Source of the DNA: an uncultured Bradyrhizobium sp. | Lineage (GTDB): Bacteria > Pseudomonadota > Alphaproteobacteria > Rhizobiales > Xanthobacteraceae | Direction of reading: 5' to 3' | Assembly: GCF_936928535.1 (NCBI RefSeq) | Contig: NZ_CAKZHY010000094.1 | Coordinates: forward strand, 124,001-188,000 | DNA length: 64,000 nucleotides | Shown: positions 56,550 through 64,000 of the stretch, piece by piece | How positions within the stretch are numbered: position 1 is the stretch's first letter | Layout of the letters: every line of letters begins with the position of its first letter | Made by a program: the position numbers and the translations under genes | The notes under the pieces: generated by a model | Seen by the model: the letters and a program-made list of their open reading frames with translations, nothing else | Databases searched by the model: none | What the model was told of the DNA's origin: nothing

Positions 56550-57767
56550 TTGAAAACTTTTCTTGAGAGATAAGGTTGCGTGGTGGGCGGCATGCGAAGT
56601 TCCTGCCAGAACTTGCGATGACGCGACCTCAAGCGAGTTCATCTTCGGGCATAGCTCGACCGTTCGGCGGAAGCGCCGCGGGTCAGATCAGCGATGTCGG
56701 AGATGGAGGGTTCGCGAGGTCAGCGCGTACTCGACGCCTCGTCGAAAGGGGGCTGCGCACAGGACGGATTGGAAACGGCATCGTTGAACGATGAAGCTGA
56801 AGTCAATACCGCGTTGAATCCGTAGGACATGATACCTCCCCGTCCTGCCGTGATCGCTCACGGCAAGGTCCTGCGTAAAAGAACCTCCGCGCTGTACTCA
56901 GGTCGCGGATGTCCTGCCCGTCTGCTCGTGTCGTCCGCTCGGCTACGCCATCATGCGTGTCGGGGTCGCTCAAGATGTCTCTCACATGCGCTTTAAGCGA
57001 GCGGGATCGTTAAGATCTCGCTTGGAGACGTCAAGACAAAGAGCTACCCTTCCCATATTGCTATGGGTTTGGTCCGACTATCGCTTGTTGAAGCGTCGCC
57101 TACGTGCACACCGCCGCCGATTTGCACGCTCGCCTCGTTTCTAAAACCGCGCTGGTCTCAAGATCGTGGGCGCCGCGAACGACTTAAGGAATACACTAAG
57201 CGGAAAGACTCGCAACGAAATTGATTCACACTTGAGGCATCAAAAAACTTGACCAGCGTTAACGCCGCGCACGAGTTGTTCACAGCCTTGAGACCAAGTT
57301 TTTGGATTCGTGCACAGATTCGAAAATCGCGCGTGTCATGTGACAACGCCGCCGCCGCTGCCAAAAAATTTTTACAAAATCGTCATGCACGCGACGTGCG
57401 AGCGAATTTTCCAAATGCTTGTCGCTGCTATGTCGATAAGTGATTAGCGAGACATCGTTTTTTGAGTCTCGTTTCACAGGGTAACCCGACGCGGAAACCA
57501 GTTCCGGTGAATCTACGGTGTGCAGAACTTTGCTTCGCGCGAATTCAACTTAGGCCCGCGCCGCAGGGGTTTTTCGCACCGCACCGCAGCGCAATGAAAG
57601 TTTCAGCTGTTGCAAAAACAATGGCAGGTAAAACTACGGACTAAAAACTGCGGATTCATACGACGAACGCAGCATAGCGAAGACGAACGACACGCTTCCA
57701 TTGGAAGATCGGCTGCTCAAAGACTGCAAGCGTGAAGACATTGCGAGCGTGAATTGTGACAGGCAAC
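56550..57767. other. Non-coding region between dnaA and rpsT
   Basis: About 1.2 kb without convincing genes; frames in it are short and lack ribosome-binding sites or similarity. The dnaA-proximal part is of normal GC and holds an inverted repeat CCGTGA/TCACGG (56849-56864). The part from 57180 to 57480 is AT-rich with DnaA-box-like 9-mers. It may house the dnaA promoter, regulatory sites or a small RNA; nothing more can be seen. Confidence 0.6.
57222..57439. promoter_or_regulatory. Cluster of DnaA-box-like 9-mers
   Basis: Three 9-mers each differ at one position from TTATNCACA or its complement: TGATTCACA (57222-57230), TTGTTCACA (57276-57284), and TGTCGATAA (57431-57439, reverse). A weaker one, TCGTGCACA, is at 57308-57316. 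An A/T-rich tract (57361-57380) lies among them. They could mark dnaA autoregulation or an origin; in many Rhizobiales oriC maps elsewhere near hemE. Confidence 0.4.
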
Positions 57768-57792
57768 AAAAAGCCCGGCGTGAAAGCCGGGC
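57768..57792 (-). terminator. Intrinsic terminator of rpsT
   Basis: Minus-strand stem GCCCGGC/GCCGGGC with a 6-nt loop followed by TTTTT; about 90 bp past the rpsT stop. Confidence 0.92.
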
Positions 57793-57882
57793 TGATCGAG
57801 CTTTGCGATGTTCGCTTCAACCGATCGAATGATGCGATCGACCTCGCGCGCGAATTTACGTCGCGTACTTTACTTCCTGAAC

Positions 57883-58149
57883 TTACTTAGCGAGCTTGGC
57901 GATCTGCGCGGTGAGGCGCGAGACTTTGCGGCTGGCGTTGTTCTTGTGAATGATGTTGCGCTGGGCGGCCTTCATCAGGGCCGGCTCGGCAGCGGCCAGC
58001 GCCTTGGCGGCGGCGGCGCGATCGCCGGTCTTGATGGCTTCCTCGACGTTACGCACGGCACCGCGCATCTGGGTGCGGCGCGACTTGTTGACGGCGGTGC
58101 GGCGGGCGATCTTGCGCGTCGCTTTCTTGGCGGAGGTAGTGTTGGCCAT
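57883..58149 (-). CDS. rpsT: 30S ribosomal protein S20
   Basis: An 88-aa basic protein: [40 protein letters not shown], and [20 protein letters not shown], diagnostic for S20, which binds 16S rRNA early in 30S assembly. AAAGGA lies upstream of the ATG. Monocistronic with a strong terminator; its place next to dnaA is common in Bradyrhizobium. Confidence 0.97.
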   Translation of the reverse strand: MANTTSAKKATRKIARRTAVNKSRRTQMRGAVRNVEEAIKTGDRAAAAKALAAAEPALMKAAQRNIIHKNNASRKVSRLTAQIAKLAK

Positions 58150-58538
58150 GGTCTCAATGTCCTTTGCGGGTACCGGTCGCGTCTTGGTCTGATAGCGCCG
58201 GCAGCTTGACCGCGGAATCGACGCTCGGATTTAGGGTGTTCGGTTGCAGGCCGTTCCCGGAACATGAGCGATGAGCCTTGCGGTCATCTCTGAGGCCCTA
58301 AAAGAGCCTGCAACTGCTCAAAGAACAGCGGCGGCAGGATTGCGCCCGCCGCCAGTTGGCGCCCTTATAGAGGGGGTCTTTGGCACCGTCAACGCTTTCG
58401 GGGGCTGGAAAAGCTGGGTCCTGGCGGCCAGGAGGTGGCCGTAACGCCCTGATGAGGTTGAATTTCTGCCGTCTCCCGGCTATTGGCTGACGGCGTTTCC
58501 TTGGGGTCGTCCGATCTGGTGACCATAATGGGTGGGGT
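58150..58538. other. Non-coding spacer upstream of rpsT
   Basis: About 390 bp between divergent genes. Small overlapping frames here are not credible. It should hold the rpsT promoter and leader; no riboswitch or RNA gene was recognised. Confidence 0.5.
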
Positions 58539-58856
58539 ATGATCCGCGGCTTTTTCCGACTGATTGGCTTGTTGCTGCTCGCCGGCGGGTTCTTCTTCAT
58601 GGTCTATGACGGCGCCCGCTGGGTGGCCGACCAGACCCTGCGGTTCACCCGATTCGGGCAGTTCTGGAATGACATCAACCAGGCTAGCCAGTCCGCCTTC
58701 CGGACCTGGATCGAGGCCAAGGCGCCTTGGCTCTGGACCTCGGTGATCCGCTTGGTGCTGGATCAGCCGGTGTTTGCCGTGCTCGGCCTGCTCGGCATTT
58801 TGCTGATGATCCTGTTCCGCCCGCGGAAGCCCCTGATCGGTTACTCCCGGGATTGA
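58539..58856 (+). CDS. Small two-helix membrane protein
   Basis: A 105-aa protein with two hydrophobic helices (RLIGLLLLAGGFFFMVYDGA and VFAVLGLLGILLMILFRP) separated by a polar loop rich in Trp and Asp (FGQFWNDINQASQSAFRTWI), ending RKPLIGYSRD. Such proteins are common in Bradyrhizobium and are sometimes given misleading cytochrome b6f subunit names; no function is established. No strong ribosome-binding site is visible, though the reading frame is clean. Confidence 0.7.
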   Translation: MIRGFFRLIGLLLLAGGFFFMVYDGARWVADQTLRFTRFGQFWNDINQASQSAFRTWIEAKAPWLWTSVIRLVLDQPVFAVLGLLGILLMILFRPRKPLIGYSRD

Positions 58857-59002
58857 ATTGTTCCCGCGGCAAACCCGCGAGCAGGGGCGGCGTAACATCA
58901 CTGCCGTTCCCTTCGTAAAGACCTATATTCCCACCTGATCGCGAGCACGCCGCCCGAGCCATTGGCTCAGGCGCGCGACAGCTCGTTTTGCGGAGATCCA
59001 TC

Positions 59003-59659
59003 ATGCTGTTCATGCGCAAGTCCACCGCCCTGCCGAGCGCCGCCGAAGCACTGCCCGGCCGTGCGCAGCCGATCCCGACTGCGAGCATCCATTTCGTCAA
59101 CGGCGCAAAGTTGCAGCCGCCTTATCCTGATGGCCTCGAGCAGGCCGTGTTTGGGCTCGGCTGCTTCTGGGGCGCCGAGCGCAAATTCTGGGAGCTCGGC
59201 GACGGCATCTATTCCACTGCTGTCGGCTACGCCGGCGGCCACACGCCGAACCCGACCTATGAAGAGACCTGCTCGGGCCGCACCGGCCACACCGAAGTGG
59301 TACTGGTCGTGTTCGACCCGAAGAAGATCTCTTACGAGAAGCTCTTGAAGACGTTCTGGGAGAGCCACAACCCGACGCAGGGCATGCGCCAGGGCAACGA
59401 TGTCGGCACGCAATATCGGAGTGCGATCTATGCCTACTCCGATGCGCAGAAGAAGGCTGCCGACGAGTCCAGGGCGCTCTATCAGAAGGCGCTCGGCGCA
59501 AAGGGTCTCGGCTCCATCACCACCGAGATCGCGCCGGCAGGGCCGTTCTATTTCGCCGAGGACTATCATCAGCAATACCTGGCGAAGAACCCCGCCGGCT
59601 ATTGCGGCCTCGGCGGCACCGGCGTGTCGTGCCCGATCGGCGTCGGCGTGAGCGCGTAA
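59003..59659 (+). CDS. msrA: Peptide methionine-(S)-sulfoxide reductase
   Basis: A 218-aa MsrA with the catalytic [15 protein letters not shown] (Cys in GCFWG), [28 protein letters not shown], and the C-terminal [20 protein letters not shown], whose Cys resolves the sulfenate. It repairs oxidised methionine. GGAGA precedes the ATG at 59003. A family A repeat follows. Confidence 0.95.
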   Translation: MLFMRKSTALPSAAEALPGRAQPIPTASIHFVNGAKLQPPYPDGLEQAVFGLGCFWGAERKFWELGDGIYSTAVGYAGGHTPNPTYEETCSGRTGHTEVVLVVFDPKKISYEKLLKTFWESHNPTQGMRQGNDVGTQYRSAIYAYSDAQKKAADESRALYQKALGAKGLGSITTEIAPAGPFYFAEDYHQQYLAKNPAGYCGLGGTGVSCPIGVGVSA

Positions 59660-59688
59660 GTATAAATCGTTGTGGAGCGGAGCGAGCG

Positions 59689-59820
59689 CCTCGTCCTTCG
59701 AGACGATCGCTCCGCGGTCTCCTCAGGATGAGGCTCAGCGGCAGCTTTCGCTATCGAAATTGCCGCCACACACTCCGTCCTCATTCTGAGGGCCCGCCGC
59801 AGGCGGGCGTCTCGAAGGAT
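59689..59820. repeat. Intergenic palindromic repeat, family A, copy 3
   Basis: CCTCGTCCTTCGAGACGATC at the left and GCAGGCGGGCGTCTCGAAGG at the right, as in the other A copies. Confidence 0.85.
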
Positions 59821-59922
59821 AGCCGCAGGTGAGCCTCGCGCCGCGCTCTGCTGGCCCCCTCAACCCTTTATTAACCATAACCGGTGCAAGACTTGAGCTG
59901 TCTCGTTTTCAGGGATGCTCCG

Positions 59923-60675
59923 GTGCCGGTTGCACGCGCGTTTCGATGGTCGATCCTGACAGTCTCCTTGGCAGCGTCCGCCGCGCTGACCCTGGGCGGC
60001 TGCATGCAGACCGTCGGTCCCGTCGCCTATGGGCAGCCCCGCCCCGATCTCGACACCATGGCCTATGGCCAGCCCTACAGCGCGCCGCAGCCGGTCGTTG
60101 TTGCCAATAATGGCGGCGGCGCCATCGATGCGCTCACCAATTCCTTTGCCTCGGGTCCTGCGCCCGTTCCGGTCGCCTATGCGGGGCCGGTGGTGGCTGC
60201 ACCCGTCCGCTATGACGCCTCCTATCATCTCGATGCCGGCGACAAGCTGCGTGTCGTGGTCTACGGGCAGGAAGGTCTCACCAACAGCTACGCCATCGAC
60301 GCCGGCGGCTCCATCACGATGCCGCTGATCGGATCGGTGCCGGCGCGTGGCCGCACCACGGCGGGACTTGCCGGCGAGATCGCCGCGCGCCTGCGCAACG
60401 GCTTTATCCGCGAACCGTCGGTCGCCGTCGAGATCGAGTCCTATCGCCCGTTCTTCATCCTCGGCGAAGTCGCAGCGCCCGGCCAATATCCTTACGTGCC
60501 CAACATGACGGTCGAGAGCGCCGTCGCGATCGCCGGCGGCTTCTCACCGCGCGCCAAGCGCGACGTGGTCACCGTCACCCACACCGAAGGCGGCGGCTCC
60601 ATGCGCGCCGTGGTGCCGCTCGGCACCCCCGTCAGCCCCGGCGACACCGTGTTCGTCGGCGAGCGCTGGTTCTGA
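59923..60675 (+). CDS. Wza-type polysaccharide export lipoprotein with SLBB domain
   Basis: A 250-aa protein with a lipobox (LAASAALTLGGCMQ, Cys at about residue 27), a Pro/Ala/Gln-rich linker, a Poly_export domain (YHLDAGDKLRVVVYGQEGLT, GSITMPLIGSVPARGRTTAG) and an SLBB domain (FFILGEVAAPGQYPYVPNM, TVESAVAIAGGFSPRAKRD). Relatives form outer-membrane export channels or auxiliaries for polysaccharide. GTG 59923 with AGGGA upstream is the best start; an earlier in-frame GTG at 59884 is possible. A perfect hairpin follows the stop codon. Confidence 0.85.
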   Translation: MPVARAFRWSILTVSLAASAALTLGGCMQTVGPVAYGQPRPDLDTMAYGQPYSAPQPVVVANNGGGAIDALTNSFASGPAPVPVAYAGPVVAAPVRYDASYHLDAGDKLRVVVYGQEGLTNSYAIDAGGSITMPLIGSVPARGRTTAGLAGEIAARLRNGFIREPSVAVEIESYRPFFILGEVAAPGQYPYVPNMTVESAVAIAGGFSPRAKRDVVTVTHTEGGGSMRAVVPLGTPVSPGDTVFVGERWF

Positions 60676-60696
60676 CGAAGTACAACGTACTTCGTC
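60674..60696. terminator. Perfect hairpin at the stop codon of the SLBB gene
   Basis: GACGAAGTAC/GTACTTCGTC, a 10-bp stem with a 3-nt AAC loop. It starts within the TGA and runs into a family B repeat. No clear T-run, so termination strength is unknown. Confidence 0.55.
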
Positions 60697-60774
60697 ATTC
60701 CGGGATGGTGCGCCAGCACCAGACCCGGAATCTCGAGATTCCGGACTCGACGCTAGCGCGTCGCCCCGGAATGA
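60694..60774. repeat. Intergenic palindromic repeat, family B, copy 2
   Basis: GTCATTCCGGGATGGTGCGC ... GTCGCCCCGGAATGAC, as at 17639-17740. Confidence 0.8.
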
Positions 60775-60786
60775 CGACGAGAGAGC

Positions 60787-61269
60787 TCACCTCCGAAAAT
60801 CCAGCCGCCCGTTCGGAAAGCATCCGTCAATCCTGTTGGCGTCCACCACGAGCCCGATCCAGGGCCGCATGATCGCGGGATTGGTCAGGTTGATATATTT
60901 CCCGATCAGGCCATTGCCGCTTTCCCGCACGGCATCGATTAGTCCGTGCCGTCGGCCATTGTCCCAATCGAACCGCAGATAGATCCGCTCGCGCACGACG
61001 CGGACCTCCGCGCGCCCCTGTTTCCAAAGCTCGGGCGTGTCATCTGGTATGGTCGGATCCGCGCCGCCGTTCCAGCGGCTCGCCCAGCTGCCGTCGATCG
61101 GATCGGAAGGTGCGGGAATGGGCGCCCATGGCGCCGCATTGTCGTCAGTGGCATCGCCGGCCAGGCGGGCGGCGATGGCATAATTCATGACTTCGGCATC
61201 GCCGGGCGCCGGCACGTCCATGGTGCCGAACGGGTTGCGGATGATGATGTTGGTGTTGATCTGCTGCAT
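60787..61269 (-). CDS. Uncharacterised cytoplasmic protein
   Basis: A 160-aa protein (NIIIRNPFGTMDVPAPGDAE, GSWASRWNGGADPTI, RVVRERIYLRFDWDNGRRHG, IMRPWIGLVVDANRIDGC). No signal peptide. The stretch RIYLRFDWDNG ending in IDGCFPNG is beta-rich, as in small beta-barrel ligand-binding proteins, but I recognise no family. The ATG at 61269 follows GGGAGAG. It is 84 bp upstream of a repeat and downstream of dienelactone hydrolase. Confidence 0.65.
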   Translation of the reverse strand: MQQINTNIIIRNPFGTMDVPAPGDAEVMNYAIAARLAGDATDDNAAPWAPIPAPSDPIDGSWASRWNGGADPTIPDDTPELWKQGRAEVRVVRERIYLRFDWDNGRRHGLIDAVRESGNGLIGKYINLTNPAIMRPWIGLVVDANRIDGCFPNGRLDFRR

Positions 61270-61353
61270 GACGCTCTCCCGGCGTGACCTGGCTTGATAA
61301 GCCAGCTCTATCGCCGCGCAGAGGGATGCAGCCACCCGATTTCCGCGCGCGCC

Positions 61354-62025
61354 CTATTTCAAATGTTTCGCAAAGAACGCCATGCTGCGCGGCCAGGCGA
61401 TATCGGAACTCGCCTTGTCGTAGCTCGGCCGCTCGTCGCAATGGAAGCCGTGCTGGGCGCCGGGATAGACGAAGACCTCGACATCAGGCCGCTTCGCCTT
61501 GACGGTCTCGACATCGGTGAGGGGAATGCCGGCGTCCTTCTCGCCGAAGTGCAGCTGCGTCGGCACCTTCGGCTTCTCGTCGGCAAAGCGCACCACGGCG
61601 CCGCCGTAATAGCCGATCGCGGCCTTGAGGCCGGTCAGCCGCGTCGCCGCGACAAAGGCGACGCTGCCGCCGAGACAAAAGCCGATGATGCCGACCGGGC
61701 CGACATCCTTGACCGCATCGATCGCAGCCTGCGTGTCGCGCAGCATCGCCGCCCAATCCGGATTGGCGACTAACTTGCGCGCTTCCGCGATCTCGTCGGG
61801 CGTGTAGCCGGACTGGAAGCCCGGCGACGTCCGGTCGAAGATCTCAGGCGCGATCGCGACATAGCCTTCGCCGGCGAGGCGGTCGCAGACCGAGCGGATG
61901 TGATGATTGACGCCAAAAATCTCCTGGATCACCACCACCGCGCCCTTCGCCCTGCCTGAGGGATCAGCGCGATAGGCGCCAAGCTGGAAATTGTCCGATG
62001 CGGTCAGTTTGATGTCTTGTCCCAC
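61354..62025 (-). CDS. Dienelactone hydrolase family protein
   Basis: A 223-aa alpha/beta hydrolase of the DLH family: VVVIQEIFGVNHHIRSVCDR with its Glu, the nucleophile elbow GIIGFCLGGSVAFVAAT (Cys), GEKDAGIPLTDV (Asp) and PGAQHGFHCDERPSYD (His). Classical DLH opens dienelactones in chloroaromatic degradation; many paralogues are general hydrolases, and no aromatic pathway is seen here. Confidence 0.9.
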   Translation of the reverse strand: MGQDIKLTASDNFQLGAYRADPSGRAKGAVVVIQEIFGVNHHIRSVCDRLAGEGYVAIAPEIFDRTSPGFQSGYTPDEIAEARKLVANPDWAAMLRDTQAAIDAVKDVGPVGIIGFCLGGSVAFVAATRLTGLKAAIGYYGGAVVRFADEKPKVPTQLHFGEKDAGIPLTDVETVKAKRPDVEVFVYPGAQHGFHCDERPSYDKASSDIAWPRSMAFFAKHLK

Positions 62026-62069
62026 GCGGGTTGTCCTTCTTGGTTGGTGTTCCGAAAGTCGCTTTCATT

Positions 62070-62182
62070 CCTCATCCTGAGGAGCGCGCCCTTGCGCGCG
62101 TCTCGAAGGATGAAAGGCCGAGATGCAGCAGCGGGGCCTTCATCCTTCGAGACGCTTGCTGCGCAAGCTCCTCAGGATGAGG
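62070..62182. repeat. Intergenic palindromic repeat, family A, copy 4
   Basis: CCTCATCCTGAGGAGCGCGC ... and ... GCGCAAGCTCCTCAGGATGA, with CCTTCATCCTTCGAGACGC in the second half. Shorter spacer than the other copies. Confidence 0.8.
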
Positions 62183-62191
62183 AGAGAGACC

Positions 62192-62533
62192 TCACTCCCA
62201 CATCCAGTTGTCGCCGTAATCCTCTTTCCATCCGGCCAGCCGCCCATGACGGAATTGCAGGAACAGGCGGTGGCGGGATGGCACCAGTCCGCTGCCGCCC
62301 AGGTCGCGCAGGGCGAGATAGATCTCGTTGCCGGGACGGCCCCGGACATATTGCAGGGGCTGTCGGAGCGCGTGCGCGGTCTGATCCGCGTCCATCCCGA
62401 ATGCCAGGGGCGTGTTGTTCGACAGGGTGTCGACGAAGGGACGGCGCAGCGGCACCGTGCCGAACGGCTCGGCCTGCACGGATGCCATCATCGAGAGCAG
62501 CGCTGCGCCCGCAACCAGGATTGTCCGCTTCAT
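62192..62533 (-). CDS. Small exported protein of unknown function
   Basis: A 113-aa protein with a signal peptide (MKRTILVAGAALLSMMASVQ, cleaved at AQA-like VQA). The mature part contains TPLAFGMDADQTAHALRQPL, NEIYLALRD and FLQFRHGRLAGWKEDYGDNW, the pattern of small periplasmic BLIP/SmpA-like beta proteins (x-F-x-x-G-R-L-x-G-W). Function unknown. Confidence 0.75.
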   Translation of the reverse strand: MKRTILVAGAALLSMMASVQAEPFGTVPLRRPFVDTLSNNTPLAFGMDADQTAHALRQPLQYVRGRPGNEIYLALRDLGGSGLVPSRHRLFLQFRHGRLAGWKEDYGDNWMWE

Positions 62534-62557
62534 GGCCGTGAATCCCCGTCTCGCCGT

Positions 62558-63322
62558 CTATGCCGGCAAGTTCTTCAGGAAAGGCACCACGGCGTCAACA
62601 AAAGCCTTGGGCTGATCGATGTTGACGGCGTGTCCGGCCGCGGGGATCACAACCTTTTGTGCGCCGGGGATTTTTGCCGCCATGTAATCCGATGCCGCCA
62701 GGAACGGCGTGTCGTCGGCGCCGACCACGATCAATGACGGCACTTTGATGTTGGGCAGCAGCTCCATCACCGCGGCGTCGCGCTGGGTCAGCATGCCGCG
62801 CGCGGCCAGCGCCAGCCCCTTGGCATTGCGATGGCTGGCGGTGGCGCGCTCGCGTGTCGCCGCTTTCAGCACCTCGAGGCCTTCGCGATCGAGCTTGTCG
62901 GCGGTGGCGAGCGCCCGCGCATTCCAGGCCTCGCGCGGCTCGTCCTTCTTGAATCCGGGGCCGGTGTCGATGATCAGCAGCGCGCGCGTGCGTTCTGGAT
63001 GGGCGCGATAGAACGCGAGCGACATGTAACCGCCGAGCGACAGCCCGCCGATGATGGCCCTGTTGGTGCCGACCGCATCGAGGATCGCCGCGATGTCGCC
63101 GACGGTCAGCGCTTCGCTGTAGGCTTTGGGATCGTCGGGGTAATCGGACTGGCCGTGGCCGCGCATGTCCCACAGGATGAGCTTGTGATCGCGCGCCAGC
63201 GCATCGACCTGGCCGTGCCACATCGCCGAGGTCGAGGAATAGCCGTGGGTCAGCAGCAGTGGCGGCCCGTTGCCGTGCACTTCGTAATAGATCCCGACGC
63301 CGTCTCGATTGATCTTCGGCAT
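62558..63322 (-). CDS. Alpha/beta-fold hydrolase
   Basis: A 254-aa alpha/beta hydrolase: oxyanion region LLLTHGYSSTSAMWHGQVDA, DMRGHGQSDYP, nucleophile elbow IIGGLSLGGYMSLAFY (Ser), VVGADDTPFLAAS (Asp) and AAGHAVNIDQP (His). Resembles esterases, lactonases and 3-oxoadipate enol-lactonase-like enzymes; substrate not predictable. The ATG at 63322 has AAGG upstream; the longer frame runs into a repeat. Confidence 0.88.
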   Translation of the reverse strand: MPKINRDGVGIYYEVHGNGPPLLLTHGYSSTSAMWHGQVDALARDHKLILWDMRGHGQSDYPDDPKAYSEALTVGDIAAILDAVGTNRAIIGGLSLGGYMSLAFYRAHPERTRALLIIDTGPGFKKDEPREAWNARALATADKLDREGLEVLKAATRERATASHRNAKGLALAARGMLTQRDAAVMELLPNIKVPSLIVVGADDTPFLAASDYMAAKIPGAQKVVIPAAGHAVNIDQPKAFVDAVVPFLKNLPA

Positions 63323-63367
63323 TGTTTCCGACCTTTCAATTCTTCTTCTCGTCGCGGAGACGGTGCA

Positions 63368-63505
63368 CCCTCTCCCCTTGCGGGAGAGGGTGGATTCGCG
63401 AAGCGAAGCCGGGTGAGGGGTGTCTCTCCTCACGAACGCTTTTGCGAGTTGAGAGATACCCCTCATCCGGCACTTCGCGCCACCTTCTCCCACAAGGGGA
63501 GAAGG
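63368..63505. repeat. Palindromic repeat, family E, complete copy 2
   Basis: CCCTCTCCCCTTGCGGGAGA ... CCGGGTGAGGGGT, about 35 bp spacer, then ACCCCTCATCCGGCACTTCG ... CACAAGGGGAGAAGG. Matches the copy at 42829-42976. Confidence 0.85.
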
Positions 63506-63793
63506 GACATCTACGTCCGCGCTTGCACCTTAGCCCGCCAAGTTACCTCGAAGAAACTAGCTGAATGCAATGACACTCATGTCCGATTCGCTTCGCTTGT
63601 TGTGTCCAGTCGCTAACGTCAGCGCCGTTGTCGCAACGCACAAACGAGATAGTCTCGACCGGTTCCAAATTGCATTTGCCTCCGCACGAGAACGCGATCA
63701 TTCTTGCGCGCAAGGCGGAGGCCGGCCCGGTGGGCATCCGTCACTCAAGTTGCCGCCGTAAGCGGCTTCATGCACCGGCAGGGGAAGACGCCT
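63506..63793. other. Non-coding spacer before the [2Fe-2S] subunit gene
   Basis: About 290 bp without a credible gene; presumably contains the promoter of the partial gene that follows. No RNA or operator recognised. Confidence 0.5.
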
Positions 63794-64000
63794 ATGCCAA
63801 CGCTCACGATCAACGGGCGGAGCATGTCCGTGGATGCGGCAAACGACACGCCGCTCCTTTGGGCTATCCGCGAACAATTGCAAATGACCGGCACGAAATT
63901 CGGCTGCGGTGCCGGCCTGTGCGGCGCCTGCACCGTGCACGTCAACGGCGAAGCCGTGCGCTCGTGCCAGACCATGGTCGGCGATGTCGCCGGCAAGAAG
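63794..64000 (+). CDS. [2Fe-2S] subunit of a molybdenum hydroxylase (N-terminal part)
   Basis: The first 69 residues of a gene cut by the window edge. MPTLTINGRSMSVDAANDTP is the start of the ferredoxin domain, and FGCGAGLCGACTVHVNG carries the Cys-x4-Cys-x2-Cys [2Fe-2S] motif of xanthine-dehydrogenase-family small subunits, with the fourth Cys in AVRSCQTM. Most similar in layout to isoquinoline 1-oxidoreductase-type alpha subunits. AGGGGAAG precedes the ATG. The molybdopterin subunit should follow outside the window. Confidence 0.9.
   Translation, partial: MPTLTINGRSMSVDAANDTPLLWAIREQLQMTGTKFGCGAGLCGACTVHVNGEAVRSCQTMVGDVAGKK

Noticed and set aside
57249..57644. Possible small proteins in the dnaA-rpsT region
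   Set aside because: Atypical codon use, no Shine-Dalgarno, and no similarity; better explained as regulatory DNA.
62558..63493. An N-terminally extended alpha/beta hydrolase (311 aa)
   Set aside because: The extra 57 residues are translated from a family E repeat; the same peptide pattern (MGEGGAK) appears at the repeat near 42964, where no such gene exists.

Overview
The window reads as a chromosomal segment of an alphaproteobacterium, most likely Bradyrhizobium or a close relative in the Nitrobacteraceae. This is an inference from the high-GC coding style, the long (544 aa) AceA-type isocitrate lyase beside an ScfR/RamB-type regulator, a complete rhizobial-type glycerol ABC operon (glpSTPQUV), the dnaA-dnaN-recF-gyrB block near rpsT, and many palindromic intergenic repeats. 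No rRNA, tRNA, prophage, IS transposase or CRISPR array was recognised.

Layout. 1-3.8 kb: the 3' end of a membrane protein gene, then a probable zinc-responsive unit (Zur-like palindrome, DUF2946 protein, TonB-dependent receptor). 4-8.4 kb: a catabolic cluster of RidA, N-acyl-D-amino-acid deacylase, MFS transporter and IclR regulator. 8.8-12 kb: a very large orphan gene of unknown function. 12-18.4 kb: a Tat-signal HAD-like protein, DUF1801, GNAT, a lipid-linked glycosyltransferase pair, NUDIX and a metallophosphoesterase. 18.5-22.1 kb: the glyoxylate-bypass locus (DUF4170, aceA, divergent XRE regulator). 22-32 kb: mostly single-gene units (secreted zincin-like protein, HtpX, lytic transglycosylase, OYE reductase, DUF1993, DUF1330, TPR proteins).

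32-42.3 kb: the glycerol/glycerol-3-phosphate regulon, transcribed leftward as glpR ... glpD-glpS-glpT-glpP-glpQ-glpU-glpV. A rightward Phd/VapC toxin-antitoxin pair lies between glpR and glpD. The two ATPases carry complementary defects in their ATP-site motifs. 42.9-58.2 kb: MurA with Asp at the usual catalytic Cys position, a scramblase-like protein, gyrB, three paralogous exported proteins, recF, a DUF559 nuclease gene bracketed by inverted repeats, dnaN, dnaA, a 1.3-kb non-coding region with DnaA-box-like sites, and rpsT. 58.5-64 kb: a small membrane protein, msrA, an SLBB/Wza-type lipoprotein, two hypothetical proteins, dienelactone hydrolase, an alpha/beta hydrolase and the start of a [2Fe-2S] oxidoreductase subunit.

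The observations most worth following are: (i) the DUF559 gene between recF and dnaN sitting inside a repeat whose other copies have only a short spacer there, like a full element and its MITE derivatives; (ii) the tandem 'GW-module' protein family between recF and gyrB; (iii) the asymmetric GlpS/GlpT ATPase pair; (iv) the Asp-type MurA; (v) the Zur-like site overlapping mutually exclusive hairpins just before the DUF2946/TonB genes; and (vi) the 1050-aa orphan protein.
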